This document shows, one piece after another, positions 23,760 to 34,916 of a stretch of 64,000 nucleotides of DNA. The position numbers were made by a program, and so were the translations under genes. Below the pieces are notes generated by a model. It made no database searches. It saw only the letters and a program-made list of their open reading frames with translations, and was not told the origin of the DNA. Source of the DNA: Dipteronia dyeriana (taxonomy: Eukaryota > Streptophyta > Magnoliopsida > Sapindales > Sapindaceae); the NCBI GenBank assembly GCA_032871835.1, contig CM065301.1, positions 12,222,413 through 12,286,412 on the forward strand, written 5' to 3'. Every line of letters begins with the position of its first letter. Position 1 is the first letter of the stretch.

Positions 23760-24748
23760 TGAGCTTTCAATTTCTTCATCATCTGAACATTCATTGCTGC
23801 TAACAGTAGAAGTTGTGGCCCATTACAATTATGACCACGTGTAAATTTCTCATCACAATTAAGGCAAAGCCCTAATGCCCTTCTCTTCTCCATCTCGTCC
23901 AAAGTAAGCCTTTTTTATAGGCGAAGTTGTCTTGAATTTTGTTAGAGAAGGGGAGTCAGCAACGGATCGATTGAAAGGTCGTGTGGCTTTCCTTTGACGA
24001 ACCGGCTACTCATCTCTCATCCGTGCAAGACTAATAGCTTCTTTCAACGATCTCGGCTTGAACATTCTACCATCAACTATTTTTGGTTTTAGGCCACCCA
24101 TGAATGTCCCTACCAAAGCATTTTTAGTCCATCCTTGTACCCGATTTCCCAGTCATTCAAACTCCTTTTGATAATCACATAAAGAGCCCACATGTTTAAC
24201 CTTTGACAATGCTTCATCAAAGTCCTCACATTCGGTAGGATCAAATCTTGCCCAAAGTTCTTCATGAAAATTTCCCATGTCACTTCCTTGTCTTCTTCCT
24301 TATAGGATCTCCTCAACCATTGCCACCATTGATTAGCTTCGCCTTCCAAATGGAAAGAGGCCAAAGAAACCTTTTGTGATGCAAGGATGCCTTGATATTA
24401 AAAAAAATGATCCACTGTTATGAACCATTCGGTGGGGTCATCTCTAGAAAATCGAGGGAACACTAGTTTGGCTAATTTGGAAGAGAACAATTGCCATCCG
24501 CCGTCAGAGTTATCTCAAGATTCTTCTCTTATGTTGCGAGAACGCCCATTAGGAGAGTTTGTAATAAATTCGAAATTGTTGCTGCCAGATGCAGCTCGGT
24601 TGGAGAGTAGGACTTCAGATATTTTGTTGATGGCGTCTTCTAATTGTTGCAACTTATCAGATACACCCGTCTCTATTCGGCTAAGGTTATTTTGGAGTCC
24701 TCTAAGTCCATCCTCTAAATTCTCGATCCGTTCCTTATTTGTTGCCAT
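23720..24748 (-). pseudogene. gypsy 1 gag with zinc knuckle, broken
   Basis: Gag starts at ATG 24748 (MATNKERIENLEDGLRGLQ, a heptad-like coiled coil). It continues after shifts with ASFHLEGEANQWWQWLRRSY (24364-24110) and a CCHC-type box in GLCLNCDEKFTRGHNC (about 23867-23815). Several frameshifts and stops separate these pieces. Confidence 0.85.
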
Positions 24749-24757
24749 AGTGCCGTA

Positions 24758-24769
24758 GCTCTGATATCA
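24758..24769 (-). other. Primer-binding site of gypsy element 1
   Basis: Minus strand TGATATCAGAGC, one base inside the 5' LTR, is one mismatch from the initiator-Met site TGGTATCAGAGC. Confidence 0.8.
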
Positions 24770-24770
24770 A

Positions 24771-25319
24771 TGATATGTCCCAATCAAAGCTATAAAAATT
24801 GTTTAGTGACAATAGTATTCTACTTAGGGTGAGAATCGACCACAAGAATTTTAATTTGAATAATTTTGCTTTAATAATGACTATAAAAGAGTTTAAATAC
24901 AAAAGCAAATTGACAACTGTTCCTACTTCTAAGATCACGTCTCTAAAAAAATAGGACACTAACAACTAGTGGCAACAAGACAGCTAGTGACATTAAATAA
25001 TAACTACATGACCTATAATTAAGCAAGCAAGCTTGTGGGCATGATCAATAGCTTCGACCAAGTCTTTGGCAAACAAGAACCTTCTTTGCATGGTTCATAC
25101 AATGTGTAATGTATTTATGTGAAGTGTATGTTCTCTGCATGACAACTCTCGGTCAAAATACTTTAGGTTACCAAGTCTTTGGCAAACAAGAATCTTCTTT
25201 GCATGGATCATACAATGTGTAATGTATTTATGTGAAGTGTATGTTCTCTGCATGACAACTTTTAGTCAAAATACTTTAGGTTCTTCGTGAGCACTCTTTG
25301 AGATCTTTTTAGCTTATCA
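24771..25319 (-). repeat. 5' LTR of gypsy element 1 (right end) with internal tandem duplication
   Basis: 549 bp. It matches the 18258-18717 LTR but carries a 113-bp direct duplication (25058-25170 and 25171-25283), which explains most of the length difference. Confidence 0.92.
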
Positions 25320-25376
25320 AGAACCCATTATTTAATAAATACCCAATTAATTGAAAAAAGTAAATATGCATTTTAC

Positions 25377-25454
25377 CTTGCTCTTCTCTCCTCTACTTGT
25401 TTGGCCAGCACAACCATCTGAGAGAAATTATCATCGGGACTATCACTACAATAC
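25377..25454 (-). pseudogene. Exon 3 of the decayed HPt paralogue
   Basis: 78 nt between a TTAATTAG acceptor and an AAG|GTAAAA donor, phase 2 on both sides. It codes SQMVVLAKQVEERRA. Aligned without gaps to HPt proteins (VHQLKG region), Lys stands where the phospho-histidine should be. Confidence 0.78.
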
Positions 25455-25543
25455 CTAATTAAGAAGAGTTAATTGAACCAGTACTATAGACCATGCATAT
25501 AATGAAGTAGATATATAAATATATGTAGAATGTAACAGTGTAC

Positions 25544-25662
25544 ATTTAGCTTGTGAGTTCCGATAAGATCGCTTCCATGTCATTGCAGTAGCTATTGATC
25601 ATCTGCTCGACACAATCAGGTCTCTTCCTTGTTTTCAAAGAAAATTGATAGCTTACGATGCC
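25544..25662 (-). pseudogene. Exon 2 of the decayed HPt paralogue
   Basis: 119 nt coding GIVSYQF...RPDCVEQMINSYCNDMEAIL SELTS and then TAA. The acceptor dinucleotide before the expected first codon is GG rather than AG. The AT|GTAC donor matches the AT|GTAA donor of the intact gene. Confidence 0.78.
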
Positions 25663-25795
25663 CCGGAAGGAATGGAAAATTATATATATGCCATCAAACA
25701 CCCAATTTTTTTTTTCAAATTAAATTTTCATGAATGTATATATGTACTTGCAAATCAAAATTTTAATTAATCCGAATTGATAATTAATCGATCAC

Positions 25796-25855
25796 CTCAT
25801 CGACCAATGACTATATGTACTGATCGTGCAGTCCTTTAACGATAGATAAAGCCAT
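25796..25855 (-). pseudogene. Exon 1 of the decayed HPt paralogue
   Basis: It begins ATG GCT TTA (MALS, compare MALG in the intact gene) and ends GTCGATGAG|GTGATC, phase 0. An in-frame TAG lies at codon 15. Confidence 0.75.
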
Positions 25856-26417
25856 TTCTGATGTTAATGGTGAGAAAATAATTCCTCTAACCACAATAGA
25901 CTGCTAGAGGCAAGCTCAACGCTATGGAGATAGGAAAAAATAAATAGCTTTGCATGAACGGTGCCCATTTTCAGTTCAAGATTTAGCACTTTCATATGCA
26001 GACAACATGCATTTAAAGCATGGCCTTATAGATTTAAAGTTTCATGAATGTCACTACTACTAAAATATAGTAAAAAACATAGTTTCCTTTCTGTTCATTA
26101 ATAATCATGAAATCTAATATATATATACCATATTTGGATATATAGATCCTAAAAACAACATACCAAAAATTAGCAATTAACTATGTAAAATGAAAATTTT
26201 GAATGGCATGTCACACATAACACTAATTATTCATTCCCATACATCATTTGAAATAACAATCTATTTCCTTATGTCAAGATAAACAGTCAAAGAATGAGTT
26301 GGTCTCACACGATAGCTTTGCTGATGTAAGGATATATATAAAAAATTAAAACAGATAAACTTGATAAAGTGGTAAAAAAAAAAATTACTAATTAATCTCG
26401 ATCAATGGAAGGGAATT
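25856..26417. other. Upstream region of the decayed HPt paralogue, no gene seen
   Basis: AT-rich DNA without a coherent reading frame or clear repeat. Confidence 0.5.
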
Positions 26418-27326
26418 GTAAATAACCCCTGAACATTTGATCAAATGCTAAATCAAATCCTTTGTTTAAACGATCAGTAAAAAACATTCTACTACTTTAT
26501 TTTAATCAAATATGACAAGTTAAATCATTTAAATTAATAAATTGGATAAAAAAAATACTAATAATAAAAAATTAATCAAACATTTTGTTTAAACGATCTT
26601 AAAAAACACTCTACTATTAGTTGACTTTATTTTAATCAAATATGACAAGTTAAATCATTTAAATTAATAAATTGGATAAAAAAATATACTAATAATAAAA
26701 AATTAATCAAACCCTTTGTTTAAACGATTATAAAAAACACTCTACTATTAGTTGACTTTATTTTAATCAAATATGACAATTTAAATCCTTTAAATTAATA
26801 AATTGGATAAAAAAATATATTAATAATAATAAAATAATTTCTTTAAATAATAATTTTATATCATAAATAAAAAATAAAAAATAAAATCTATAAATTAAAA
26901 AATTAAAAATAAAAACCAAATAATATTTGATATAAAAACAAAAACTATGGAGAAGATATGCACATTACTGGGATGGATATGTGTGTTTGAAAATCTTATC
27001 CATATATGTTTTTATATTTACAAATAATTTTGTTTTTATTTTAACTTTTTAATTATTTTATTGCTTTGTTGCAGTATATATTTAAATATTTAATTTTTTT
27101 AAAAGAGATTTTTATATTTTATCTCCTCACATATTTTTAATATATTTTATTTTATTTTCATAATTTATTTAGCTCAATTGTAGAAAAAAAATATCTTAAT
27201 TAATCATATTTCATTAGATTTAATCAAAGTCAACTATTGATTAATTAGTGGAAGACAGTTTTTTTAATGATCGTTCAAACCACAATGTTTGATTTGATAT
27301 TTAATCAATAGTCAGGGGTTATTTAC
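26418..27326. mobile_element. Long-TIR MITE with internal 123-bp tandem repeats
   Basis: The left end, GTAAATAACCCCTGA (26418), is the exact inverse of the right end, TCAGGGGTTATTTAC (27312-27326). The similarity extends for about 60 bp into AAATCAAA..TTTAAACGATC. Three direct units with TTTGTTTAAACGAT (about 26461, 26585, 26714) fill the left half. The rest is AT-rich. I could not find an unambiguous target duplication or assign a superfamily. Confidence 0.8.
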
Positions 27327-27878
27327 TATGCTCCATAAATTGAATAAATCGCTGGTGACATATATCATTAAAGTTGATTATCATCTTAAATTTATAAAAT
27401 TGAATAATCATGTAACATTGAGATGATTCTACACCTTCAAGTGGGTCCTATCCTAGTTCTAGATAGAGGTGATTGTGGTTCGATTTGAACCGACGGTTCG
27501 AACTGAACCGCACAATGTTTGAACTAAATTTGAAATCTAACCGGAACTATTTAGGTTCTGATTCTAATTCACTATTTTAAAAAACCGTGCATGAACCTAC
27601 GGTTCTCAACTGGTTTGGAGCCGACAGTTTATGCATTATCTAATTTTTTTTTCTTTTTTTTTTAAGCGATCGTTAAGCTTGGGAGTTAGGCCACAATATG
27701 TGATAGGCCCACAGACTTTGTGACCGTCCAAGCCCAACTCCCAAGGCCAGCTAAAATTGCAATCAATCAGATTATATATAAATATATATATGTTTTTTAA
27801 AAAACCAACGGTTGCAATCAACCTTTTTTTTATTATTATTCTCCCTTTTCCTAATTCCCTATCCCCTCCTATTTTATT

Positions 27879-28211
27879 TGACAAAGCACAATCAAACAAA
27901 GATTACAAGTGTAGCCTTGGTTAAGGAAGATAGTTTGGAATCCAATAGAAAAAAAAAGAATGATTCTCAAATTTTATTGATAATAACAAGATGATCCATA
28001 TTACAATACCAAAGAGAGACTAAATACACAAACTTGACCTTAGGAATGCCCTACGAAAATAAAGACCTTGATAGTTCCCTAGGAAATTAAAAACATACCC
28101 TTGAGTCTAGAAGAACCCAACCTTATTTAATTAAGACACTACAATTTATAATTTAATACCATATCATTTTTCTAATTGTTGGTCCGCAGTTCTGTTATCT
28201 ATGCTACATCA
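27879..28211 (-). repeat. 3' LTR of gypsy element 2 (left end)
   Basis: 333 bp, collinear with 31877-32189, with a few indels and substitutions. Confidence 0.92.
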
Positions 28212-28225
28212 GTCCCCTTCACTTT

Positions 28226-28864
28226 AGAAGAACACGACCCTGAGTTATGGTCACGGTAGAGAGTCTCACCATCACGGAACTCGTACAAATAAGCAACATT
28301 AAAAGTATTGGAAAATCTCATGGAATCGGGCAAGTCGATAACATGTGTTGTCATTGATACGTTTTAGCACCTTGTATGGGCCATATTTCTTTGGCTTCAA
28401 CTTATTATATGTATTAGTAGGGAATCTCTCCTTCATCAAAAAACCGTCACAAAATCTACTCCAAACTCAATATTGTTTTATCTCGACCCAGGTGGCCGCT
28501 CAAACCTCCCCCATGCAAATCTGGGATAAGTTTCTCTTGCAAGGAAGATATATGAATACACAATTGATTTCCTTTGAACAAGTGCTCCTCAATTAGAAAG
28601 TAATTTCCCACTGGTTCATGATTAACACACTTCACCTATCTTTCTTTAAAATCTTCATCAGCTACATATTAATACTTCGAGCATTCAAACCCCACAACTT
28701 CTTGAGCGAGGGTAACAATCAAATAAGCTTTTCTACTTAGAGCATCAACAACACGGTTTAAAACACCAAATTTATGCTTAATAACAAATGGAATCTTCTG
28801 TAGAAAATTCACCCACCTTGCACACATTTTACTTACATGTTTCTGACTATTAATAAACTGCAAT
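28226..28864 (-). pseudogene. gypsy 2 RNase H end and integrase remnants, core deleted
   Basis: 28864-28669 reads the RNase H end ([19 protein letters not shown]). 28610-28480 has the integrase zinc-binding start ([19 protein letters not shown], then [10 protein letters not shown]). Directly after a few residues comes the integrase tail with [20 protein letters not shown] and, after a shift, [20 protein letters not shown] (28400-28250). The whole DDE core that should stand between these two parts is absent. Confidence 0.85.
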
Positions 28865-30118
28865 GCTTGATGATCTGTATATAAGACAAACTCCCTTTGA
28901 ATTAAGTAGTGTTTTCATTGTTTTAAAGCTCTAACAACTGCATACAACTCCTGATTGTAAGTGCTCCATTTTTGTCGGGCTTCGCTTAATTTTTTAGAAA
29001 AGAAAGTTACTGGCTTCTTCTCTTGAGAAAACATAGTACCCATTCCCACTCCACTAACCTCACATTCAACCTCAAATATTATCTCAAAGTTTTGGAGAGC
29101 TAAAACTGGAGCAATGGAAAGTTTTTCCTTTATATGGGCAACACTCTTGTCTTAATCTTCTCCATAGTTGAACTTTCTTCAAACACTCCGTAATAGATGT
29201 GGTAATGGTACTAAAATGGCTCTCGAAACAAAGTTGCCAAACCATGGAAACTTCTTTATTCAGAAACTGATTTTAGAGTTGGCCAATCATGGATTGCTTT
29301 AATCTTCTCATCATCCACTTATATACCATCATTTCCAATAACAAAACCCAAGAACAACAACTTATTTGTACAAAAAGTGTATTTTTTCAGATTCACCTAC
29401 AATTTATTTTCTTCTAACACACCTAAGACTTGTCTCAAATACAGTAGGTGTTCTTCTTTGGTCTTACTATAGATTAAAATGTCATCAAAATAAACTAAAA
29501 CAAAAGAACCGATAAAGGGTCGAAGAACCTGATTCATAAGTCTTATGAAGGTACTATGAGCATTAGACAATCCAGAAAGGCATCACCAATCATTTGAATA
29601 ATCCATCATTGCTTTTGAATGTCGTCTTCCATTCACCACCTAGCCTGATTCAAATCTGATGGTAACCACTCCGCAAGTCTATTTTGGTGAATACCTTTGA
29701 ACCCTTAAGCTCGTCCAGCATGTCTTCTAAACGTGGTATATGAAACTTGTATTTTATGGTGATCTTGTTGATAACTTAGCTATTCACACACATATGCCAA
29801 TCATTTCCCTTCTTTAGAACTAGAAGGACAGGTACCCGCGCAAGAGCTCATACTCTCTCTAATAAAACCCTTATTTAACAACTCTTCAATCTGTTCTCAT
29901 AAAATTTCACTATGTTTTGGACTCATACGGTAATGAGGAAGATTTGGTAGGCAAGCTCTAGGTACTAAATCAATTTTATGTTGTACATCTCTCATAGGTG
30001 GAAGCTCATTGGGTAGCTCATCGGAAACAAGCTCTTGAAACTCTTTCAAAATCTGTTGCACTTGAGTAGGGTTTATAGTTTCTTCTTGACTTGCTATCAG
30101 CAATCCTTTCACTACCAC
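28865..30118 (-). pseudogene. gypsy 2 reverse transcriptase and RNase H, broken
   Basis: The block PPMRDVQHKIDLVPRACLPN (about 29985) opens reverse transcriptase. Around 29480-29510 the minus strand reads [12 protein letters not shown], so the YFDD active site is intact. Stops and frameshifts elsewhere disrupt it. Confidence 0.85.
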
Positions 30119-30410
30119 TGGATAAAAAGGATCCAGTTTCTCTTAAAGACTCATTAATCTCTCGCTCACTGCTAGTCAAAGTTAAGAAACTAGATCTCTT
30201 TCCTTTTGTTATACTTCCTGAATCTGTAATATGAGTCATAGCAATTTTATGTTGTTTCCAAATAAACAATACAACATTTCATCGTCCCTTCAAGGTAGTA
30301 TCCATATCAAACTGCCAAGGTTGACCCAACAATATACGACACGCATCCATATCAATCACATCATATATAACATCATCTTTGTAATGCTAATTGATGGATA
30401 GCGGCACTCA

Positions 30411-31844
30411 TCAAGTTTCAGTAACATGAATAGACGACCCCTTCTTCACCCAATCAAGCGAGTAAAGTGTGATATGTGGTTCTATAGGTAGTTGTAAATA
30501 CTCTATCAATTTTTTTGACAAAAAAATCTCCCAGCTTCTGTTGTCTACAATCACGTCACATACTTTATTCTTGATGGAACAAAGTGAACGAACAATACGA
30601 TGTCGATGCCCCTCCTCTTTCGGTGTCAGTAAAATTCGTTTCAACACCAAATTAAGCCTTTCCATTCCCTCTTCAATTGTAAATTCAACACCCGTATAGT
30701 CATCGTCAACAATTTCTTCTTCTTCTTTTTCAATTTCCTTAGCCTCTAGTAAATTGGCTTGTCTCCGATTGGGACAAGTGTTTGAGCGATGCCCCGATTT
30801 TTGGCATCTACAACAAATATCTCCCATGGGTCTGGCATACAGATTATTCTTTTGGAGTTGAGTTCGAGTCTAACCTCTATTGAAATTTCGGCTACTGCCC
30901 TCATTGACACCTAGAGATGATTCCTCCAAAACTTTGCTACTCGGAATTTCCTTTAGCTGGTGAGGAAACAACAGTGTTTTCAGAGTAATCTGATGTATTC
31001 CTTTTGTAAGTCACTGGGCACTTCTCCTCCTCCATCAATTCGACCCTCAATGCCATGTTAATAGCCTCTTGCAAGGTCCACAAATTCAGCAAGCCGATTT
31101 TTTCTTCAAGAGAATTTTCAACCCATGAACATATCTTGCTACCTTCTAGTTTTCAGAGTCATTCAAGTGATTGCACTCCATCAGACATCTCAACTCATTA
31201 GTATATTTAGAAACATATCTATTCCCTTGCACACAACTTATGTACATACGGTACAAAATTCATTTATAATCAGCTGGTAAAAACCGATCCATCATAGGTT
31301 GCTTCATTTTTTTCCACGTTCGAACTCGATTCTTTCTTTGTCTTTGTCTTTGATGGGTATTCTGTAATTGATCCCACCAAACAGCTGCAATAGCTTTCAA
31401 AAGAAAATTAATCATCTTTACCATCTTTGTCTCTGGTACATCCATGATATCAAAAAATCTATCGACTTCCACTAGCCAATCCAAGAAATCTTCTATCTTT
31501 AAGTTTTCAGGAAAATTTAGAATATCAGCTTTGATACGATAATCATCAAAATTGTAGCGGTTGTAATGATTATTTTGAAGATTCTGATTGCTGTCTAGAG
31601 GCAGATCTAAGACTTCTTCCTCCGATTTAGAATCACTCTCTTGAACATGATCCCTCCTATCATTTCCTCTCTAATTATTACCCCTAGCAACACCTCCATT
31701 ATTACCAACAACTTGCTACGATAAGTCGCGAATCTCCCTGAATTGATCGTTTAGATTGTCAATATGAACATTTTGAGCGTCTAGATCTACTCGAGTGATA
31801 GGAACATTAGCATCACGATCACCCATAGATACGAGTCAACGATA
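30411..31844 (-). pseudogene. gypsy 2 gag and protease remnants
   Basis: Gag begins near 31826 (MGDRDANVPITRVDLDAQ), with [20 protein letters not shown] and [10 protein letters not shown] at 31484-31260. A CCHC zinc knuckle, CCRCQKSGHRSNTCPNR, lies at about 30820-30765. The protease that follows reads DVIVDNRSWEIFLSKKL: the expected D-S-G triad is D-N-R. Stops separate the parts. Confidence 0.85.
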
Positions 31845-31876
31845 ACACGAGGGAGGAAACCCGCTCTGATACCACT

Positions 31877-32189
31877 TGACACAACAAAAGCAAACAAAGA
31901 TTACAAGCGTAACCTTATTTACGAAAGATAGTCTGGAATCCATCAGAAAAAAAAGAAGAAAGAATGATTCTCAAAGTTTATTTACAACTCCAAAGAGGGA
32001 TTAAATACACAAACTTGACCTAAGGACTGCCCTAAGAAAATAAAGATTTCGATAGTTCCCTAGGAAATTAAAAATATACCCTTGACTCTAGAAGAACCCA
32101 ACCTTAATTAAGACACTACAATCTGTAATTTAATACTATATCATTTTTCTAATTATTGATCCAGCATTTCTGTTATCTGTACTACATCA
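31877..32189 (-). repeat. 5' LTR of gypsy element 2 (right end)
   Basis: 313 bp, TGACACAACA...CTACATCA. The tRNA-Met primer site lies just inside it. Confidence 0.92.
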
Positions 32190-32818
32190 TTATTTCTCTC
32201 ATCCCTCCAATTCTCTCTCAAATCTCCAATACTCTTAGTTCTTAATTACTTAATTCTCTCGCAATTATTCATTTTTTTTACAATAAAATATTTAAATTGC
32301 AATTACATTTTTTTACAATAAAATATTTAAATTGCAATTACATTTTTTTTACTCAATTGGTATTTATTTTCAATAATTTTTTTTAAAAAAATATTTCCAA
32401 GAAAATTTTCAAATTTATTTCTAACAACAATTTTATTTTTATTTCCAACAAATTTTTTCAAAATTATTTCCAACAAATTTTTTCAATTCATATTTCAAGT
32501 GACAAGTGGAGAAGGTTCAAGGTCCTCCAACAAAGGTAAGGGTCATATGCAAGACGATGTCAGTTAACCATGTTGTAATATATGTCTTTATTGTAACTAC
32601 CATGCTGTAATGGGTGCTGAAAGTAACATTTTGCAACCATTTATTACATGGTCATAGAAAGTTGGTTACTAAATACCAATTTTCTTGTAGTAGTTTTGCT
32701 GATATCGTTTATCATGAGTTTCTACAACATCAATCCTATTTTCAATCCCTAAACCAATCCCTATTTAACAATTTTTGAACCCATTTCCACCCTCTACTAC
32801 GAAAGCCGATCACAAAAT
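32190..32818 (+). other. 5' region of the hAT transposase gene
   Basis: AT- and pyrimidine-rich sequence with two copies of a 37-bp unit containing AAATATTTAAATTGCAATTA (about 32275-32345). A possible 5'-UTR splice donor follows TCCAACAAAG|GTAAGG at about 32535. Confidence 0.5.
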
Positions 32819-33159
32819 ATGTCTGGTCTACCTCCAACTTTTGAAGCACCTAATGAAGACAAGCAGTGCGAATCTGATCTTTTCATAAATCATATGAAGA
32901 AAATTACTAAAGAAGATGGAAGTGTTGTGGTGGCTAGCAATTATTGTCATAAAGAATTTAAGTGGTCTAAATTTAGAGGATATGACATATATATATATAT
33001 TGGAAGCATATATCTTCCAAGCATCCAAACAAAGAGGCCATTGGCCGTTCACAGAGCCAAATTACCAGGTATACTCCCCATAACCATCCATTATTTAAAG
33101 GATTAATAACACCAATGCTCCATGATCTATACGCGAAATCGCATGTTGCCCGACAAATT

Positions 33160-34916
33160 ATTTTTTTTCTGGCATTAAACCCTTTGAACTTTCATTTATT
33201 GGCAACATCAGACAGAAGTGAAACGGACGTCAAGAGAAAATTACACTTACACACCCTGGTTATATGAATAATTGTATTAAAACTAGAAAAAAATATCACA
33301 CACCCTTTGACATGTTTGACTAATGTCTACAAAAAATATTAATGTTAATAAAACTAATTATTTTTTAATAAATAATAATAATAATAATATTTAATAATAA
33401 TAATAATAATAATAATAAACATTAAAAAATAAAAATTATAATATGTTTACAATAATAATAAAGACAAATTAAATTAAAAATATATGGAACCAAGATTTTC
33501 AAATTCCAATTAAACAATTAAACTACCCATATTTCCAATTAAACAAAAATTAATTTTAATAAAGTATTTTTAATTTAATTTTTTGTTATTATTATTGTTA
33601 ATATATTATAATATGTGGAACCCGGATTTTAAAATTCCAATTAAACAATTAAACTACCATTATTTCCAATTAAACAAACAAAAAGTAATATTAAAATAAT
33701 TACAATTAAAACTAAAACTAAATTTAAAAAATCCCTATTGTATAAAAAAAACTAAATTAAAACGAAAAAAATTAAATTTAAATTAAATTTAACAAAATCC
33801 ACATCTCATCATCATCATCTTCGACAAAACCCACACTCATCATCATCATCTTTATCAAAACCTAGCCACCACCACCCTAACCCACCGAAATCACCAACCG
33901 CCACAACCCAACCCATATCTCATCATCGTCATCTTTATCAAAACCTAGTCACCACCACCCTAACCCACCGAAATCACCAGCCACATCAAACGATGTGCCG
34001 ATCTTCTTCGATTGAGAAGATTGAACCCAACAAAACCATCTCCTCCCACCGCCGATCTCATATCTCCCATCGACTCTTTCTCTCTCTATCCTTATCTATC
34101 TCTCTTTAATCTGGTGGGAAGGTGAAGAAGGTGGTGGTGTTTGTGTAGGCGTGGGAAGTTGGATTTGTAGGCGTTTGTGGTGGCGATGGTCTGTAAGTTG
34201 GTAGGGTTTAATTTTGTGGTGCTTTGATTTGAGTGGAGGGAGGGGCTGTTGAGGTTGATTTTAGTGGTGTGAGGGTTTTTTGGGTTGGATTTTGGTGATA
34301 GAAGGGGATTTAAGGGTTCATTGCGGCGGTGGCGATGGTCACCGATTTGTTGGCCGATGTTGCAATCTTAGAAATATCCTGGATCTCCAAGATGTGGATA
34401 TGATGGAGATCCAGATTAGAACTGATAAACCGATGAAAGTGAAAATAATGAAAGAAAGTGATGATGAATAATGGCAATGACGATGAAAGTGAAATGTATT
34501 CTTGATTTAATATTTTGTTAAATTAATTTTTGTTTAATTGGAAATATGGGTAGTTTAATTGTATAATTGGAATTTGGAAATCTGTGTTCTATATATTTTT
34601 AATTTTTATTATTATTGTTAATATATTATATTTTTTGTTTTTTAAAGTTTATTATTATTATTATTATTATTTTAAAATTTTATTAGTATTATTGTTATTA
34701 TAATTTTTTTTTTAAATATTTTTTTTTTAATTTTTTTTGAACATTAATCAAACAGGTCAAAGGGTGTTTGTGTGATTTTATTTTATTTTTTCAGTTTTAA
34801 TGCAATTATTCATATAATCAGGGTGTGTAAGTGTAATTTTTTATTACCGTTCGTTTTACTTCTGTCAACTATTGTCAATAATTGAAAGTTCAGGATGTTT
34901 AATGCCAGGAAAAAAA
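33160..34916. mobile_element. Mutator-like long-TIR element nested in the hAT transposase
   Basis: Arms of about 190-200 bp are inverted copies: left 33166-33350 and right 34735-34912. Both contain CTGGCATTAAAC, CACTTACACACCCTG and CACCCTTTGAC words. A second inverted pair (GTTTAATTGGAAATATGGGT) lies further in. The interior (33790-34480) has a GC-richer part with a duplicated stretch around CCACCACCACCCTAACCCACC and no transposase. The target duplication is unclear because of A-runs at both ends. Confidence 0.78.
33365..33420. repeat. (AAT)n microsatellite inside the Mutator-like element
   Basis: Two AAT-triplet runs separated by ATTT. Complementary ATT runs in the other arm (about 34644-34672) make them part of the long palindrome. 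Confidence 0.8.

Larger units (their letters stand above)
18258..25319 (-). mobile_element. Ty3/gypsy LTR retrotransposon 1, degraded, chromovirus-like
   Basis: On the minus strand the order is LTR, gag, protease, reverse transcriptase, RNase H, integrase, chromodomain-like tail, LTR, which is the gypsy order. LTRs are 18258-18717 and 24771-25319. The target duplication AGAAC is perfect (18253-18257, 25320-25324). A polypurine tract abuts the left-hand LTR, and a tRNA-Met-type primer site abuts the right-hand one. A hAT MITE (19401-21066) interrupts integrase. It lies in intron 3 of the decayed HPt paralogue in the same direction as that gene. Confidence 0.95.
9654..25855 (-). pseudogene. Decayed paralogue of the pseudo-HPt (AHP-like) gene, four exons recognised
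   Basis: Minus-strand exons were found at 25796-25855, 25544-25662, 25377-25454 and 9654-9725. Their lengths (60, 119, 78, 72 nt) differ from the intact gene at 40878-60924 by multiples of three, and the intron phases (0, 2, 2) agree. Recognisable pieces are MALSIVKGLHDQYI in exon 1, RPDCVEQMINSYCNDMEAIL in exon 2, VVLAKQVEERRA in exon 3 and IGAEHVRLACSGLIQ in exon 4. It is dead: TAG inside exon 1, TAA at the end of exon 2, a GG instead of AG acceptor before exon 2, and no GT donor after exon 4. The distal exons are not seen and may lie left of the window. Intron 3 (about 15.7 kb) holds a gypsy, a Harbinger and a Mutator-like element. The position of the phospho-histidine is lysine. Confidence 0.8.
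27879..32189 (-). mobile_element. Ty3/gypsy LTR retrotransposon 2, internally deleted
   Basis: LTRs 27879-28211 and 31877-32189 begin TGACA and end CATCA on the plus strand. The target duplication TTATT is perfect (27874-27878, 32190-32194). The primer site TGGTATCAGAGC (minus strand, about 31863-31874) and a polypurine tract (about 28212-28225) are in place. Coding remains run on the minus strand from gag at about 31826 to the integrase tail at about 28230. The integrase catalytic core is missing. Confidence 0.93.

Noticed and set aside
34280..34471. 63-codon plus-strand open frame as a captured gene
   Set aside because: It sits in the core of the Mutator-like element and shows no recognisable domain; capture remains only a hypothesis.
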